Source: Alsobacter ponti
GTDB taxonomy: Bacteria; Pseudomonadota; Alphaproteobacteria; Rhizobiales; Beijerinckiaceae
Length of the DNA: 64,000 nucleotides
Direction of reading: 5' to 3'
NCBI RefSeq assembly: GCF_024294805.1
Contig: NZ_JANCLU010000015.1
Span: 61,349-125,348, forward strand
This document shows positions 10,374 through 20,050 of this stretch, piece by piece. Below the pieces are notes generated by a model. It was not told the DNA's origin, ran no database searches, and saw only the letters and a program-made list of their open reading frames with translations. Made by a program: the position numbers and the translations under genes. Every line of letters begins with the position of its first letter. Position 1 is the stretch's first letter.

Positions 10374-10811
10374 TCAGATCAGCCCCAGCTGGCGCAGTTC
10401 GCGACGCAATTCCTCGGGCATCGCCACCAGGTCGCCGCCGCCCGCCCCGAGATCGCGGGGAGCCTCGCCGGCCTTCAAATAGCGCCAGCCCTGGAATGGC
10501 CGGCACGGGCGCGGCTCGACGGCGGTGACGACCGGCTCGAGCACGAGATGGCAGCGCCCGATCCCCTCGGCGTCGGTGAACGGCCTGATGTCGACGAGGC
10601 GCTGGCGGCAGGCGACCTGCCCCTTGATGACCCAGTAGAGCGAGCCGCCGTCGAGGATGTCTTCGACGCGCTTGGGCGTCATCCTGGTGGTGTGGACCTG
10701 CTCCTCGGCCTTGCCGAGGCGGCGGTACAGGGAGAGCGTCTCGTCGATCCAGCTTTCGAGGTCGGCGATGGAGTCGCAGCCGACGCAGAGCTTGATGAGG
10801 TGAAGGGCCAT
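10374..10811 (-). CDS. DUF1489 family protein
   Basis: A 145-residue cytoplasmic protein matching the alphaproteobacterial DUF1489 family: N-terminal HLIKLCVGCDSI, the TRMTPKR segment near 43-49, LYWVIKG, and FQGWRYL near 106-112. Function is unknown; the family is near-universal in Rhizobiales and Rhodobacterales. No operon partner is evident: the acyl-CoA carboxylase gene ends 70 bases upstream on the same strand. Confidence 0.85.
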   Translation of the reverse strand: MALHLIKLCVGCDSIADLESWIDETLSLYRRLGKAEEQVHTTRMTPKRVEDILDGGSLYWVIKGQVACRQRLVDIRPFTDAEGIGRCHLVLEPVVTAVEPRPCRPFQGWRYLKAGEAPRDLGAGGGDLVAMPEELRRELRQLGLI

Positions 10812-10881
10812 GCCGAACCTCTAGCGCGCCGCGCGGCGCGCGCCAATGCGCGGCGTCGCCCTGTGGACAACCGTCGGCGGG

Positions 10882-12846
10882 TCAGCCGTTCTCGCCGATC
10901 ACCGCCAGCCGCGCTCCCTCGGCGACCTGCTGGCCGGCTTCGGCCAGCACCTCCGCGACGACGCCGGCGCGCGGGGCGACCAGCGCGTGCTCCATCTTCA
11001 TCGCCTCGACGATGGCGACGCGCTGGCCCTTTTCCACGGCCTCGCCCTCGACCACGAAGATCGCGACGACCTTGCCGTGCATGGGCGACTTCACCACGCC
11101 CCCGCTGTCGCCTTCGTCCAGCGCGACGCCAAGCGGGTCGTGGAGCCGCACATGGGTCTGCCGCCCGGACGCGAGCGCGATGATTCCGTCGTCCGTGGTG
11201 ACGAGCGTGAAATCGGCCTGGCCCGTCAGCTCGGCTCCCGGAACATCGAGCATCGGCCCGGCCGCGTCCCAGCCGAGCGCCGCCTCGATCCGCTCTCCCT
11301 CGACGACGATCGGCAGGCCGGTGCGGCGAGGCCCGGAGAGCTGGAAGGCGTCCGCGACGTCCCAAGGCCCCTGCCCCGACCCGCCGGCTGCGCGCGCGGC
11401 CTCGCGCACCCCCTCCTGGCGCTCCCGCACCAGCGCCAGCGCGCCGGCCGCCGCGGCCGCGAGATCTGGTCCGCGCGGGGCCGCGCCGAGCGCATCCATG
11501 TTGCGGTCGATGAACCCGGTGTCGAACTCGCCCGCGCGAAACCCGTGCGCGTCGCAGAGCGCCTTCAGGAAACCGACATTGGTGCGCGGACCCGCGACGA
11601 CCGTCTCCTCCAGCGCCTGCGCCAGCAGGTCCAGCGCCGCGAGCCGCGACGGAGCGTGAGCGATCACCTTGGCGATCATCGGGTCGTAGTACGGCGTCAC
11701 GACATCTCCCTCGGCGACGCCGGTATCCACCCGCACTCCTTCGGCTTCCGGAAAGCGCAGGGCCCAGAGCCGCCCCGTCGAGGGGAGAAAGCCGCGCTCC
11801 GGGTCCTCGGCGTAGAGGCGGGCTTCCACCGCGTGGCCGTGGACGGCGAGCTCCTGCTGGGCCAGCGGCAGCTTCTCGCCCGCCGCGACGCGGAACTGCC
11901 ATTCCACCAGATCGAGCCCCGTGATCGCCTCCGTGACGGGATGCTCCACCTGCAGGCGCGTGTTCATTTCCATGAAAAAGAAGCCGTCCGGCCGCAGCCC
12001 GTGGCTGGCGTCCGCGATGAACTCCACGGTGCCGGCCCCGACATAGCCGACCGCAAGCGCGGCATCGACCGCGGCCTTGCCCATCGCGTCGCGCACCGCG
12101 TCGGTCATGCCGGGCGCGGGAGCCTCCTCCATCACCTTCTGGTGGCGGCGTTGCAGCGAACAGTCCCGCTCGAACAGATGCACCGCGTTGCCGAACCGGT
12201 CCGCGAACACCTGCATCTCGATATGGCGCGGGGACCGGATATATTTCTCCACTAGCACGCGCGGATCGCCGAAGGCGTTGGCCGCCTCCCGCTGCGCCGA
12301 CAGCAGCGCGTCCTCGAAGTCGATCAGCCGGTCGACGCGGCGCATGCCCTTGCCGCCTCCGCCGGCCACCGCCTTGATCAGCACGGGGAAGCCGATATTG
12401 GCGGCGCGCTCCCTCAGAAAGGCCGGATCCTGCTTAGCGCCGTGGTAGCCGGGCACGACGGGCACGCCGGCCCGCTCGACCACGGCCTTGGCGGCATCCT
12501 TGAGGCCCATGGCGCGGATGGCCTTGGGAGGCGGGCCAACGAACGCGATTCCGGCCTTGGCGCAGGCTTCGGCGAACTCCGCGTTCTCCGAGAGGAAGCC
12601 GTAGCCCGGATGGATGCAGTCCGCCCCCGCCTCCTTGGCCACCGCGACGATGCGGTCGCCGATCAGATAGCTTTCGCCCGCGGGCGCGGGGCCGATCCGA
12701 TGCGCCTCGTCCGCTTGCGCCACGAACAAGGAATCGCGGTCGGCGTCGGAATAGACCGCGATGGTGCGCAGGCCGAGACGTCGGGCGGTGCGGATGACGC
12801 GGCAGGCGATCTCGCCGCGGTTGGCGATCAAAACGGACGAGAACAT
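10882..12846 (-). CDS. mccA: Biotin-dependent acyl-CoA carboxylase alpha subunit, probably methylcrotonyl-CoA carboxylase
   Basis: A 654-residue biotin carboxylase plus carrier protein that carboxylates biotin for transfer to an acyl-CoA by a beta subunit. The N-terminal biotin carboxylase domain shows IANRGEIACRV, the ATP loop GGGGKGMR (about 165-172) and EMNTRLQVEHPVTE; the C-terminus has a biotinyl domain with EAMKM (about 612-616). Length and the GLRPDGFFFMEMN stretch fit MccA of leucine degradation better than PccA, but no beta subunit gene is nearby, so the substrate is inferred. It appears to be transcribed alone. Confidence 0.85.
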   Translation of the reverse strand: MFSSVLIANRGEIACRVIRTARRLGLRTIAVYSDADRDSLFVAQADEAHRIGPAPAGESYLIGDRIVAVAKEAGADCIHPGYGFLSENAEFAEACAKAGIAFVGPPPKAIRAMGLKDAAKAVVERAGVPVVPGYHGAKQDPAFLRERAANIGFPVLIKAVAGGGGKGMRRVDRLIDFEDALLSAQREAANAFGDPRVLVEKYIRSPRHIEMQVFADRFGNAVHLFERDCSLQRRHQKVMEEAPAPGMTDAVRDAMGKAAVDAALAVGYVGAGTVEFIADASHGLRPDGFFFMEMNTRLQVEHPVTEAITGLDLVEWQFRVAAGEKLPLAQQELAVHGHAVEARLYAEDPERGFLPSTGRLWALRFPEAEGVRVDTGVAEGDVVTPYYDPMIAKVIAHAPSRLAALDLLAQALEETVVAGPRTNVGFLKALCDAHGFRAGEFDTGFIDRNMDALGAAPRGPDLAAAAAGALALVRERQEGVREAARAAGGSGQGPWDVADAFQLSGPRRTGLPIVVEGERIEAALGWDAAGPMLDVPGAELTGQADFTLVTTDDGIIALASGRQTHVRLHDPLGVALDEGDSGGVVKSPMHGKVVAIFVVEGEAVEKGQRVAIVEAMKMEHALVAPRAGVVAEVLAEAGQQVAEGARLAVIGENG

Positions 12847-12937
12847 GAGCGACCCAACCTTGGACGACGCCGAAGGCTAGCCCGTCGCGCCCCGCCGCGC
12901 CAAGCATTGTCTGAGGGCCGCGGGCCGGCCCGGCCGC

Positions 12938-13591
12938 TCAGTGCCGCAGCAAGCGCTGGACGATCCGGCCGACGGGGCCGGTCAGGCGGAGCGGCGCGTC
13001 GGTGACGGCGAAGCAGATGCAGTCCTCGCCCTCCCCGGCGCGGGGGCGATGATCGACTTCGGAATCGGCGATTGCGATGTCGCCGCGCCCGTAGTGGCCC
13101 GACGCGTCCGCAAAGCTGCCCTTCAGGACAAGCGTGATTTCGGACCCCTCGTGGGTGTGCGACGGAATGGCCCGTCCCGCCGCGATCCAGTACAGGGTGG
13201 CTTCCGCTCCCTCGGCCGCGTCGACGTGGAATTCCCGAATCCCCGGAAGGCGCTTGCGCCACGGCACTTGGCCGAAGGGACGGCCGAGATAACGCGCCAG
13301 CGCCGGGGGCACGACGGAACAGGCCGGCGGGGCCAGTTCGCAAGGCGGTCGCGCGGCTCCCTCGAAAATGGCCGACAGGCAGGCGTCGCGGCGCGAAAAC
13401 TCGAGCGGCGGCATGTCCTCGATGGCCGCGCCACCAAGATCCTCGAGCGCGGCCACGAAGGCGCGGTTCTCCGGCCGCAGCTCGAGATGCGCCGCCACGA
13501 GGCTTTGCAGGGGAGCCGGAAGCGTGCCGGCCGCATAGGCGGCCAGCAGTTCGTCGAGCGGCCGGCCGGCGCTGGAAAGGGAAGTGCTCAC
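12938..13591 (-). CDS. ChrR-like cupin protein (anti-sigma-factor family) lacking the N-terminal zinc ligands
   Basis: A 217-residue relative of ChrR, the zinc anti-sigma factor that holds RpoE until singlet oxygen stress. The N-terminal part has the ChrR-like LLAAYAAGTL helix and AAHLEL, but the HxxxCxxC zinc site reads HLELRPEN (both Cys replaced), and the earlier ligand His is Arg. The C-terminal cupin keeps its likely metal ligands (HTHxxxE, then His in VDHRPR). A GTG start at 13591 gives the normal N-terminus; an ATG at 13645 is possible. No sigma-factor gene adjoins it. It may be a cupin stress protein no longer using zinc for anti-sigma binding. Confidence 0.75.
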   Translation of the reverse strand: MSTSLSSAGRPLDELLAAYAAGTLPAPLQSLVAAHLELRPENRAFVAALEDLGGAAIEDMPPLEFSRRDACLSAIFEGAARPPCELAPPACSVVPPALARYLGRPFGQVPWRKRLPGIREFHVDAAEGAEATLYWIAAGRAIPSHTHEGSEITLVLKGSFADASGHYGRGDIAIADSEVDHRPRAGEGEDCICFAVTDAPLRLTGPVGRIVQRLLRH

Positions 13592-13773
13592 GTCGTCGGT
13601 CCGGCCTCTGGCGTGTTTCGGATAGGCGAGTGTCCATTGTGCCATACGCGGACTTGCGGGCAACGGATCACGCGCCGGTGAGCGAACCGGCCTTGCCCAG
13701 GCGCGCGACGCCGTCTTGCCCTCCCGCCGACCCCGCTTTAGCGTCGCGGTCCCGTCTCACCCGGACCCCCTCC

Positions 13774-14487
13774 ATGGCGACAGCACTGCTCTTCCGCGAC
13801 GATGCCTACCAGACCTCCTGCGACGCGACCGTTCTCGAGGTCAACGACCGCGGCGGCGTGATTCTGGACCGGACCGTGTTTTACCCCACCGGCGGGGGCC
13901 AGCCGGGAGACCGCGGCGTCCTCGTGACGAAGGACGGGCGCGAAATCCCCATCGCGACGACGGTCTACGGCGAGGACAAGGCGACGGTCGTCCATGTCGC
14001 CGAGCCCGGCGCGGAACTCCCTCGCCCCGGCGACGTCGTGTCGGCCCGAATCGACTGGGACACTCGCCTGAAGCGGATGCGCATTCACACCGCCCTTCAT
14101 CTGCTGACCACCGTCCTGCCCTACCCGGTGACGGGCGGCGCAGTCGGAGAGGGCGAAGGACGGCTCGATTTCGACATCCCCGACGCGGGGCTCGACAAGG
14201 AGGCCATCGCAGCGGAGCTGGCCTCGCGAATCGCCCGGAACGCGCCGGTCACGCAGCGGTGGATCGCCGACGAGGAACTGCTCGCCAATCCGGGCCTGGT
14301 GAAGACGATGTCGGTCAAGCCGCCCATGGGAACGGGGCGGGTGCGCCTGGTGGAGATCGAGGGCCTGGACCTCCAGCCCTGCGGCGGAACGCATGTCCGC
14401 AACACCAGCGAGATCGGCGCGGTGCTCGTCACCGCCATCGAAAAGAAGGGCAAGATCAACCGGCGCGTGCGGATCGCTCTCGCCTGA
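13774..14487 (+). CDS. AlaX-type alanyl-tRNA editing protein
   Basis: A 237-residue free-standing homologue of the AlaRS editing domain, which deacylates Ser-tRNA(Ala) (and Gly-tRNA) in trans. It has the N-terminal YPTGGGQPGD segment and both zinc-binding motifs, HTALH (His105, His109) and CGGTH (Cys203, His207). ATG at 13774 begins the domain directly; the upstream open frame to 13630 lacks similarity. sseA follows after 47 bases on the same strand. Confidence 0.92.
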   Translation: MATALLFRDDAYQTSCDATVLEVNDRGGVILDRTVFYPTGGGQPGDRGVLVTKDGREIPIATTVYGEDKATVVHVAEPGAELPRPGDVVSARIDWDTRLKRMRIHTALHLLTTVLPYPVTGGAVGEGEGRLDFDIPDAGLDKEAIAAELASRIARNAPVTQRWIADEELLANPGLVKTMSVKPPMGTGRVRLVEIEGLDLQPCGGTHVRNTSEIGAVLVTAIEKKGKINRRVRIALA

Positions 14488-14534
14488 CGGCATCGCCGGC
14501 CGCATCGGCCGGCCGCAACCTCGGGGACGCCATT

Positions 14535-15371
14535 ATGAACCTCGTCTCGACCCAGTGGCTCGAAGACCACCTGTCCGCGCCCGACCTCGTGGTCGTCGAC
14601 GCCTCCTGGTACCTGCCCGCCCAGAACCGCAACGGCCGCGCCGAGTACGAGGCCGGTCATATTCCCGGAGCGGTTTTCTTCGATATCGACGAGATCTCGG
14701 ACAAGACCTCCGCGCTGCCGCACATGCTGCCCAGCCCGGAGGAGTTCGCCCGCCACATGCGACGCCTCGGCATCGGCGACGGCATGCGGATCGTGGTCTA
14801 CGACGGAGCCGGCCTGTTCTCCGCCCCGCGCGTCTGGTGGACGCTGCGCACGTTCGGCGCGCGCGACGTCTCCGTTCTCGACGGCGGCGCGCCCGCGTGG
14901 CGCGCGGAGAACCGTCCATGGACGGCCGAGCCGACGGTCCGGCAGCCGGCGACCTTCACGCCGCGCCTCGATCACGGCGCGGTCGCGACCGCCGACGACG
15001 TCGCCCGCCACCTCGCCGGCGGTGGGGCGCAGGTGGTCGACGCAAGGCCGGCCGAGCGCTTCCGGGGCGATACGCCCGAACCCCGCCCGGGTCTGCGCTC
15101 CGGCCATATGCCTGGCAGCTTCAACGTTCCCTCATCCCGGCTGATCGAGAACGGCCGGCTGAAAGCGGCCGAAGCCTTGCGCGCCGAGTTCGAGGCCGCG
15201 GGGGTCGACCTCACGAAGCCCGTCGTGACGAGTTGCGGCTCCGGGGTCTCGGCGGCGATCTTGAGCCTTGGCCTGGAAACGCTCGGCAAGCCCGGCCTCG
15301 CGCTCTACGACGGCTCCTGGGCGGAATGGGGCCTCGGCGCCGAGCGCCCGGTGGTGACGGGCGACAGGTAG
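14535..15371 (+). CDS. sseA: 3-mercaptopyruvate sulfurtransferase
   Basis: A 278-residue tandem rhodanese protein transferring sulfur from 3-mercaptopyruvate to thiols or cyanide. Two rhodanese domains occupy about 1-125 and 150-278. The active loop of the second, CGSGVS with Cys234, is the mercaptopyruvate type (CG(S/T)GV), distinct from thiosulfate CRxGxxR loops. The N-terminal domain carries the typical VVDASWYLP and HIPGAVFFDID. The start at 14535 fits the family; upstream open frame in the same phase is antisense/overlap noise. A shared terminator with aapP follows. Confidence 0.93.
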   Translation: MNLVSTQWLEDHLSAPDLVVVDASWYLPAQNRNGRAEYEAGHIPGAVFFDIDEISDKTSALPHMLPSPEEFARHMRRLGIGDGMRIVVYDGAGLFSAPRVWWTLRTFGARDVSVLDGGAPAWRAENRPWTAEPTVRQPATFTPRLDHGAVATADDVARHLAGGGAQVVDARPAERFRGDTPEPRPGLRSGHMPGSFNVPSSRLIENGRLKAAEALRAEFEAAGVDLTKPVVTSCGSGVSAAILSLGLETLGKPGLALYDGSWAEWGLGAERPVVTGDR

Positions 15372-15391
15372 CGCCCTCGCCTTCCGGCATG

Positions 15392-15420
15392 AAAAAAGCC
15401 GGACGGCCACGCCGTCCGGC
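15392..15420 (-). terminator. Rho-independent terminator of the aap operon
   Basis: A perfect 10-bp stem GCCGGACGGC / GCCGTCCGGC with a 3-base loop; on the minus strand it is followed by TTTTTT. It may also slow plus-strand transcripts leaving sseA, though the T-run on that side is short. Confidence 0.85.
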
Positions 15421-15457
15421 TTCGATGCTGTCGCACCCGCCCGGCGAGCGCCGGGGT

Positions 15458-16234
15458 TTAGTGCAGGATCTGGCTCAGGAAGAGCTTGGTGCGCTCGTGC
15501 TGCGGGTTCGAGAAGAACTGGTCGGGCGTGTTCATCTCGACGATCTGTCCCGCGTCCATGAAGATCACCCGGTTGGCGACCTGCCGGGCGAAACCCATTT
15601 CGTGGGTCACGCAGATCATCGTCATGCCTTCCACGGCGAGCGACACCATGGTGTCGAGCACCTCCTTCACCATTTCCGGGTCGAGCGCCGAGGTGGGCTC
15701 GTCGAACAGCATGATCTTCGGGCTCATGCACAGCGAGCGGGCGATGGCGACGCGCTGCTGCTGGCCGCCCGAGAGCTGGCCCGGATACTTGTTCGCCTGC
15801 TCGGGGATCTTGACGCGCGTGAGATAGTGCATCGCGATCTCCTCGGCCTCCTTCTTGGGCATCTTCTTCACCCAGATCGGCGCGAGCGTGCAGTTCTCCA
15901 GAATCGTGAGATGCGGGAACAGGTTGAAGTGCTGGAACACCATGCCGACCTCGCGGCGGATCTCGTCGATGCGCTTGAGGTCGTTGGTGAGTTCGATGCC
16001 GTCGACGATGATGCGGCCCTTCTGGTGCTCCTCCAGCCGGTTGATGCACCGGATCATCGTGGACTTGCCGGAGCCCGACGGACCGCACACCACCACGCGC
16101 TCGCCGCGCTGGACGGTGAGGTTGATGTCCCGCAGCACGTGGAAATCCCCGTACCACTTGTTCATGCCGATCATTTCGATGGCCATTTCGTTGTTCAGCT
16201 TGGCCGGCTTCAGACTGGCGGGAGCAGCGCTCAT
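15458..16234 (-). CDS. aapP: General L-amino acid ABC transporter, ATP-binding protein AapP
   Basis: A 258-residue polar-amino-acid ABC ATPase. It has Walker [10 protein letters not shown] (about 52-60), signature LSGGQQQR, Walker [13 protein letters not shown], and the switch His in THEMGFA. It energises the AapQ-AapM channel at the inner membrane. Start at 16234 gives a 15-residue family-typical leader. It is the last gene of aapJQMP, 11 bases from aapM, and is followed by a strong terminator. Confidence 0.95.
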   Translation of the reverse strand: MSAAPASLKPAKLNNEMAIEMIGMNKWYGDFHVLRDINLTVQRGERVVVCGPSGSGKSTMIRCINRLEEHQKGRIIVDGIELTNDLKRIDEIRREVGMVFQHFNLFPHLTILENCTLAPIWVKKMPKKEAEEIAMHYLTRVKIPEQANKYPGQLSGGQQQRVAIARSLCMSPKIMLFDEPTSALDPEMVKEVLDTMVSLAVEGMTMICVTHEMGFARQVANRVIFMDAGQIVEMNTPDQFFSNPQHERTKLFLSQILH

Positions 16235-16245
16235 CGGAGGTTTCC

Positions 16246-17421
16246 TCAGCGTTTGTCAGCTTTGGCCAGGCGCGCCTCGACGGTACGCGCGTAGCGGGAC
16301 ATCAGGTAGCAGCACGTGAAGTAGAACACGGCGGCGTAGGCGTAGCCCGTCGCCGACACCGTCGGCGCGGCCCAGCGCGGGTCGATGCGCGCCGCCTCGA
16401 TCGCCTTCAGGAAGTCGAAGATGCCGACGATCACCACCAGCGTAGTGTCCTTGAACAGGCCGATATAGGTGTTGACGATGTTGGGGATCGTCACCTTCAG
16501 CGCCTGCGGCAGGATGATGAGACGCATCATCTGCACATAGGGCAGGCCGAGCGCCATCGCCCCTTCGTACTGTCCCTTGGGCATCGCCTGCAGGCCCGCG
16601 CGCACCACCTCCGCCATGTAGGCCGAGGCGAACAACGCGATGCCGATCAGGGCGCGCAGCAGCTTGTCCGGCTGGAGGTAGTACGGCACGAACAGCGGCA
16701 GCATCACGCTGGCCATGAAGAGCACCGTGATCAGCGGCACGCCGCGCACGAACTCGATGAAGATCACCGAAATCAGCTTCGCGGCCGGCATGGTCGAGCG
16801 ACGGCCCAGCGCCAGCAGGATGCCGAGCGGCAGCGACACCACGATGCCGACCGCCGAGCACACGATGGTGACGAGGATGCCGCCCCACAGCGTCGTCTCG
16901 ACATAGGGCAGCCCCAGCGCCGGCGCGCCGACCAGCAGCAGGTACGAGACGATCGGCAGCACCACGAAGGCGTAGATGGCGCCGATGTCCCGCCGGGGGG
17001 CGCGAAGCCAGAGCAGCCACACGACGCCCACGGCGAGCAGCGTGAAGAACACGTCCACCCGCCACCGCTGCGGCATCGGGTAAGCGCCATAGGTGAAATA
17101 GGCGGCCCTGTCGCGCACGAACGCCCAGCACGCGCCCACGACCGGCCGCTCGGGTGTGATGATGCAGGCCTCGCGGTCGGCGCCGGACCACACCGCGTCG
17201 ATGAACATGAAGCGGATCAGCCCCGGCAGCACATAGAGCCCGAGGGCCACGATGAGCAGCGTCAGGATGATGTTCACGGGCCCTGTGAACAGGTGCTCGC
17301 GCATCCAGGCGATCGGCCCCACGATGGACGAGGGCGGCGGTGACGGTTCGATCGCGACGCTTCGCACGAAGCGCTGGCCGTCCCTCGCGGGGGCGTGAGC
17401 CGACATGTCGGTGGCGGTCAT
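16246..17421 (-). CDS. aapM: General L-amino acid ABC transporter permease AapM
   Basis: A 391-residue inner-membrane permease. The C-terminal HisM-type permease domain (about 180-385) carries the EAA loop region ([24 protein letters not shown]). The long N-terminal part with extra transmembrane helices and an extracytoplasmic loop is characteristic of AapM/BztC, unlike short HisM. It starts 10 bases after aapQ. Together with AapQ it forms the heterodimeric channel. Confidence 0.93.
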   Translation of the reverse strand: MTATDMSAHAPARDGQRFVRSVAIEPSPPPSSIVGPIAWMREHLFTGPVNIILTLLIVALGLYVLPGLIRFMFIDAVWSGADREACIITPERPVVGACWAFVRDRAAYFTYGAYPMPQRWRVDVFFTLLAVGVVWLLWLRAPRRDIGAIYAFVVLPIVSYLLLVGAPALGLPYVETTLWGGILVTIVCSAVGIVVSLPLGILLALGRRSTMPAAKLISVIFIEFVRGVPLITVLFMASVMLPLFVPYYLQPDKLLRALIGIALFASAYMAEVVRAGLQAMPKGQYEGAMALGLPYVQMMRLIILPQALKVTIPNIVNTYIGLFKDTTLVVIVGIFDFLKAIEAARIDPRWAAPTVSATGYAYAAVFYFTCCYLMSRYARTVEARLAKADKR

Positions 17422-17431
17422 CTGCGGGCCC

Positions 17432-18625
17432 TCACCGTTCCACCAGAGCCTTGCGGCTGTTGTACCAGTTCATCAGCGTCGAGGTTCCCAGGCTGATACT
17501 GAGGTAGACGAGCATGGTGACGCCGACCACTTCGATGGCCTGACCGGTCTGGTTGAGCACCGTGCCGGTGAAGACGTTGGCGAGGTCCGGATAGCCGACG
17601 AACACGGCCAGACTCGAGTTCTTCGTCAGGTTGAGATACTGGCTCGTGAGCGGCGGAATGATCACCCGCAGCGCCTGCGGAATGATGATGAGCCGCGTGG
17701 TGAGGTTCGGCCGCAGGCCCAGCGCGTAGGACGCCTCGGTCTGTCCGTGCGACACGGCGAGGATGCCGGCGCGCACCACCTCCGTGATGAAAGCTCCCGT
17801 GTAGATGACGAGGCCGAACAGCAGGGCCAGGAACTCGGGCTGAACGACCATGCCGCCCGAGATGTTGAAGCGCCCGGCGCTCGGGAAGTCGAATTGCAGC
17901 GGCGCCCCCGTGGCGAGGAACACGAGAACGGGCAGTCCCACGACGAGGGCGAGGCGCACCCATAAGACGGGCGATTGCTGGCCCGTCCGCTCCTGCCGGA
18001 TGCGCGCCCACCGCGCATAGAGACCCGCGCCGAGCAGGCCGGCGAAGAAGGCGGCGATGACGAAGTTGAACCCCGGCTGCGCGATGGGCTGCGGCATGAA
18101 GAGGCCGCGCTGGTTGAGATAACTGCCGAACGGCAGGCCCATGCTGTCGCGAACGGCAGGCAGCGCCTTCAGCACCGCGTTGTACCAGAACAACAATTGC
18201 AGCAGCAGCGGCAGGTTGCGCACGATCTCGACGTACCAGCGCGCCACGCCCGAAACGAGGATGTTCTTGGACAGGCGCGCCACGCCCATCACAAAGCCGA
18301 GCAGCGTGGCGAGAACGATGCCGATGGCTGCGACGAGCAGCGTATTGAGCAGACCCACCCAGAAGGCCTGCCCGTAGCTGCTGACGGCTTCCGAATACGG
18401 GATCAGCGTCTGGCTGATCGCGAAGCCCGCGATGTTGTCCCAGAACCCGAACCCGGACGCGATTTTCTGACGCTGCAGGTTCTCGCGGGCGTTGTTGATC
18501 GCGGTGAACACGGCGAAGCCGATGACCAGCACCAGCATGGCCTGGAAAACGAGGCTTCGCACGCGCGGATCGTTGATCGGCGAGACACGCGGTTTGGTGT
18601 CGGCGGCGCCGCTGGCCTGGCTCAT
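17432..18625 (-). CDS. aapQ: General L-amino acid ABC transporter permease AapQ
   Basis: A 397-residue permease of the AapQ/BztB type: N-terminal helix, a long periplasmic insertion (about 115-240) and a permease core with the EAA loop TEASYALGLRPNLTTRLIII. The start at 18625 follows a GGGGGA ribosome site; an in-frame codon at 18658 is less likely. It lies between aapJ (109 bases upstream) and aapM in one operon. Confidence 0.93.
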   Translation of the reverse strand: MSQASGAADTKPRVSPINDPRVRSLVFQAMLVLVIGFAVFTAINNARENLQRQKIASGFGFWDNIAGFAISQTLIPYSEAVSSYGQAFWVGLLNTLLVAAIGIVLATLLGFVMGVARLSKNILVSGVARWYVEIVRNLPLLLQLLFWYNAVLKALPAVRDSMGLPFGSYLNQRGLFMPQPIAQPGFNFVIAAFFAGLLGAGLYARWARIRQERTGQQSPVLWVRLALVVGLPVLVFLATGAPLQFDFPSAGRFNISGGMVVQPEFLALLFGLVIYTGAFITEVVRAGILAVSHGQTEASYALGLRPNLTTRLIIIPQALRVIIPPLTSQYLNLTKNSSLAVFVGYPDLANVFTGTVLNQTGQAIEVVGVTMLVYLSISLGTSTLMNWYNSRKALVER

Positions 18626-18734
18626 GGATTTCCCCCACCCCTGCCCCGCAGAAGGCAATTGTTATGCCGGATTTTGGTCTGCGGGAAGGACGGGCGCGGC
18701 GACGCGCCCGTCCAAGTCATATCTTGACGGCCGC

Positions 18735-19751
18735 TTAGCGGATCGGAGGCGCGTACTGCAGGCCGCCCTTGGTCCACAGGGCGTTCAGGCCGCGGGCGAT
18801 CTTGAGCGGAGAGCCCTGACCGACCGTGCGCTCGAACATCTCGCCGTAATTGCCCACGTGCTTGATGATCCGGTAGCCCCAGTCGTTCGGCAGGCCCATC
18901 GCCTCGCCGAACTTGCCTTCCGTGCCGAGCAGGCGCTTCACGTCCGGGTTCTCGGACTTCATCATCTGGTCGACATTGGCCTGCGTCACGCCGAGTTCCT
19001 CGGCGGTGAGCTGGGCGTAGAGCGTCCACTTCACGATGTCGAACCACTGATCGTCGCCGTGACGGACCGACGGGCCGAGCGGCTCCTTCGAGATGATCTC
19101 GGGGAGAACCATGTGCTCGTCGGGCTTGCTCAGGCGCAGACGCTCGGAATAGAGGCCCGAGGCGTCCGTCGTGAACGCGTCGCAGCGGCCGGCTTCGTAG
19201 GCCTTCAGCGTCTCGTCCGAGGTGGCGAACGTCACCGACTTCAGCTCGAGCTTGTTGGCGCGGAAATAGTCGGCGAGGTTGAGCTCGGTGGTCGTGCCCT
19301 GCTGCACGCAGACGGAGGCGCCGCCGAGTTCGAGCGCGGACGCCACCTTCAGGCTCTTGCGGACCATGAAGCCCTGGCCGTCATAATAATTGACGCCGGT
19401 GAAGTTCAGGCCGAGCGACGTATCGCGCGAGATCGTCCAGGTCGTGTTGCGGACCAGCACGTCCACTTCGCCGGACTGGAGCGCCGTGAAGCGGTCCTTC
19501 GCGGAGAGCGGGGTGAACTTGATCTTGGTGGGATCGTTGAAGATCGCGGCCGCGATGGCGCGGCAGGTATCGACGTCGAGGCCCGTCCAGTTGCCCTGGG
19601 CGTCAGGCTGGCCGAAGCCCGCGAGGCCTGTGTTGGCGCCGCATTGCACGAAGCCCTTCTGCTTCACCGTGTCCAGCGTGCCCGCGGAGGCTACGCTCGA
19701 CACCAGCGCGGCGAGCGCGCCGGCCGCGGCTGATACGAGGATTTTTTTCAT
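18735..19751 (-). CDS. aapJ: General L-amino acid ABC transporter substrate-binding protein AapJ
   Basis: A 338-residue periplasmic binding protein of family 3 (polar amino acids). A signal peptide (about 1-23, ending SVASAG) precedes GTLDTVKQKGFVQCGAN, the typical mature N-terminus of AapJ/BztA. Binding-pocket segments NTTWTISRD and CVQQGTTTE are present. It is the first and presumably most expressed gene of the operon; the 109-base gap to aapQ could allow differential expression. Confidence 0.95.
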   Translation of the reverse strand: MKKILVSAAAGALAALVSSVASAGTLDTVKQKGFVQCGANTGLAGFGQPDAQGNWTGLDVDTCRAIAAAIFNDPTKIKFTPLSAKDRFTALQSGEVDVLVRNTTWTISRDTSLGLNFTGVNYYDGQGFMVRKSLKVASALELGGASVCVQQGTTTELNLADYFRANKLELKSVTFATSDETLKAYEAGRCDAFTTDASGLYSERLRLSKPDEHMVLPEIISKEPLGPSVRHGDDQWFDIVKWTLYAQLTAEELGVTQANVDQMMKSENPDVKRLLGTEGKFGEAMGLPNDWGYRIIKHVGNYGEMFERTVGQGSPLKIARGLNALWTKGGLQYAPPIR

Positions 19752-19840
19752 CGAGTGCGACTCCTACTCGTGTGCTGCCCCTCTGGGCAATAGCCTGTTC
19801 TCGCGCCCGCCCGATGCGGCGGTCGCGCCGGCTTGAGAGC

Positions 19841-19869
19841 ATTGGATTGAACTTTCGGAAAGCGGTCAA
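19841..19869 (-). promoter_or_regulatory. Candidate promoter of the aap operon
   Basis: On the minus strand TTGACC (19869-19864) is 17 bases from TCCAAT (19846-19841). The -35 is good and the -10 poor; the leader would be about 85 bases. I see no riboswitch or other gene in the 299 bases between aapJ and metC. Confidence 0.4.
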
Positions 19870-20050
19870 GCCCGGGGCAAAGCTCGCGCTTAAGCCCGGT
19901 TGCGATCCGCGATGGTTGCTCCGGGAACGTGCCGGCGCGGCGCTTTCGGTTTTGCAGTGTTGGAAAAGCCGCCTGCCCGGCCTTGACCGGGCGATCTTGG
20001 CGCGCACCAATGGCGCCCGCTCGCCCGCGTCGGCATACCTGGAAGTGACC

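Noticed and set aside
10846-12255. A 469-codon plus-strand frame opposite the carboxylase gene
   Set aside because: Shadow of mccA; no recognisable motif.
14393-16294. A 633-codon plus-strand frame spanning sseA and aapP
   Set aside because: It crosses two well-supported genes on different strands and a strong terminator; composition is typical of GC-rich antisense frames.
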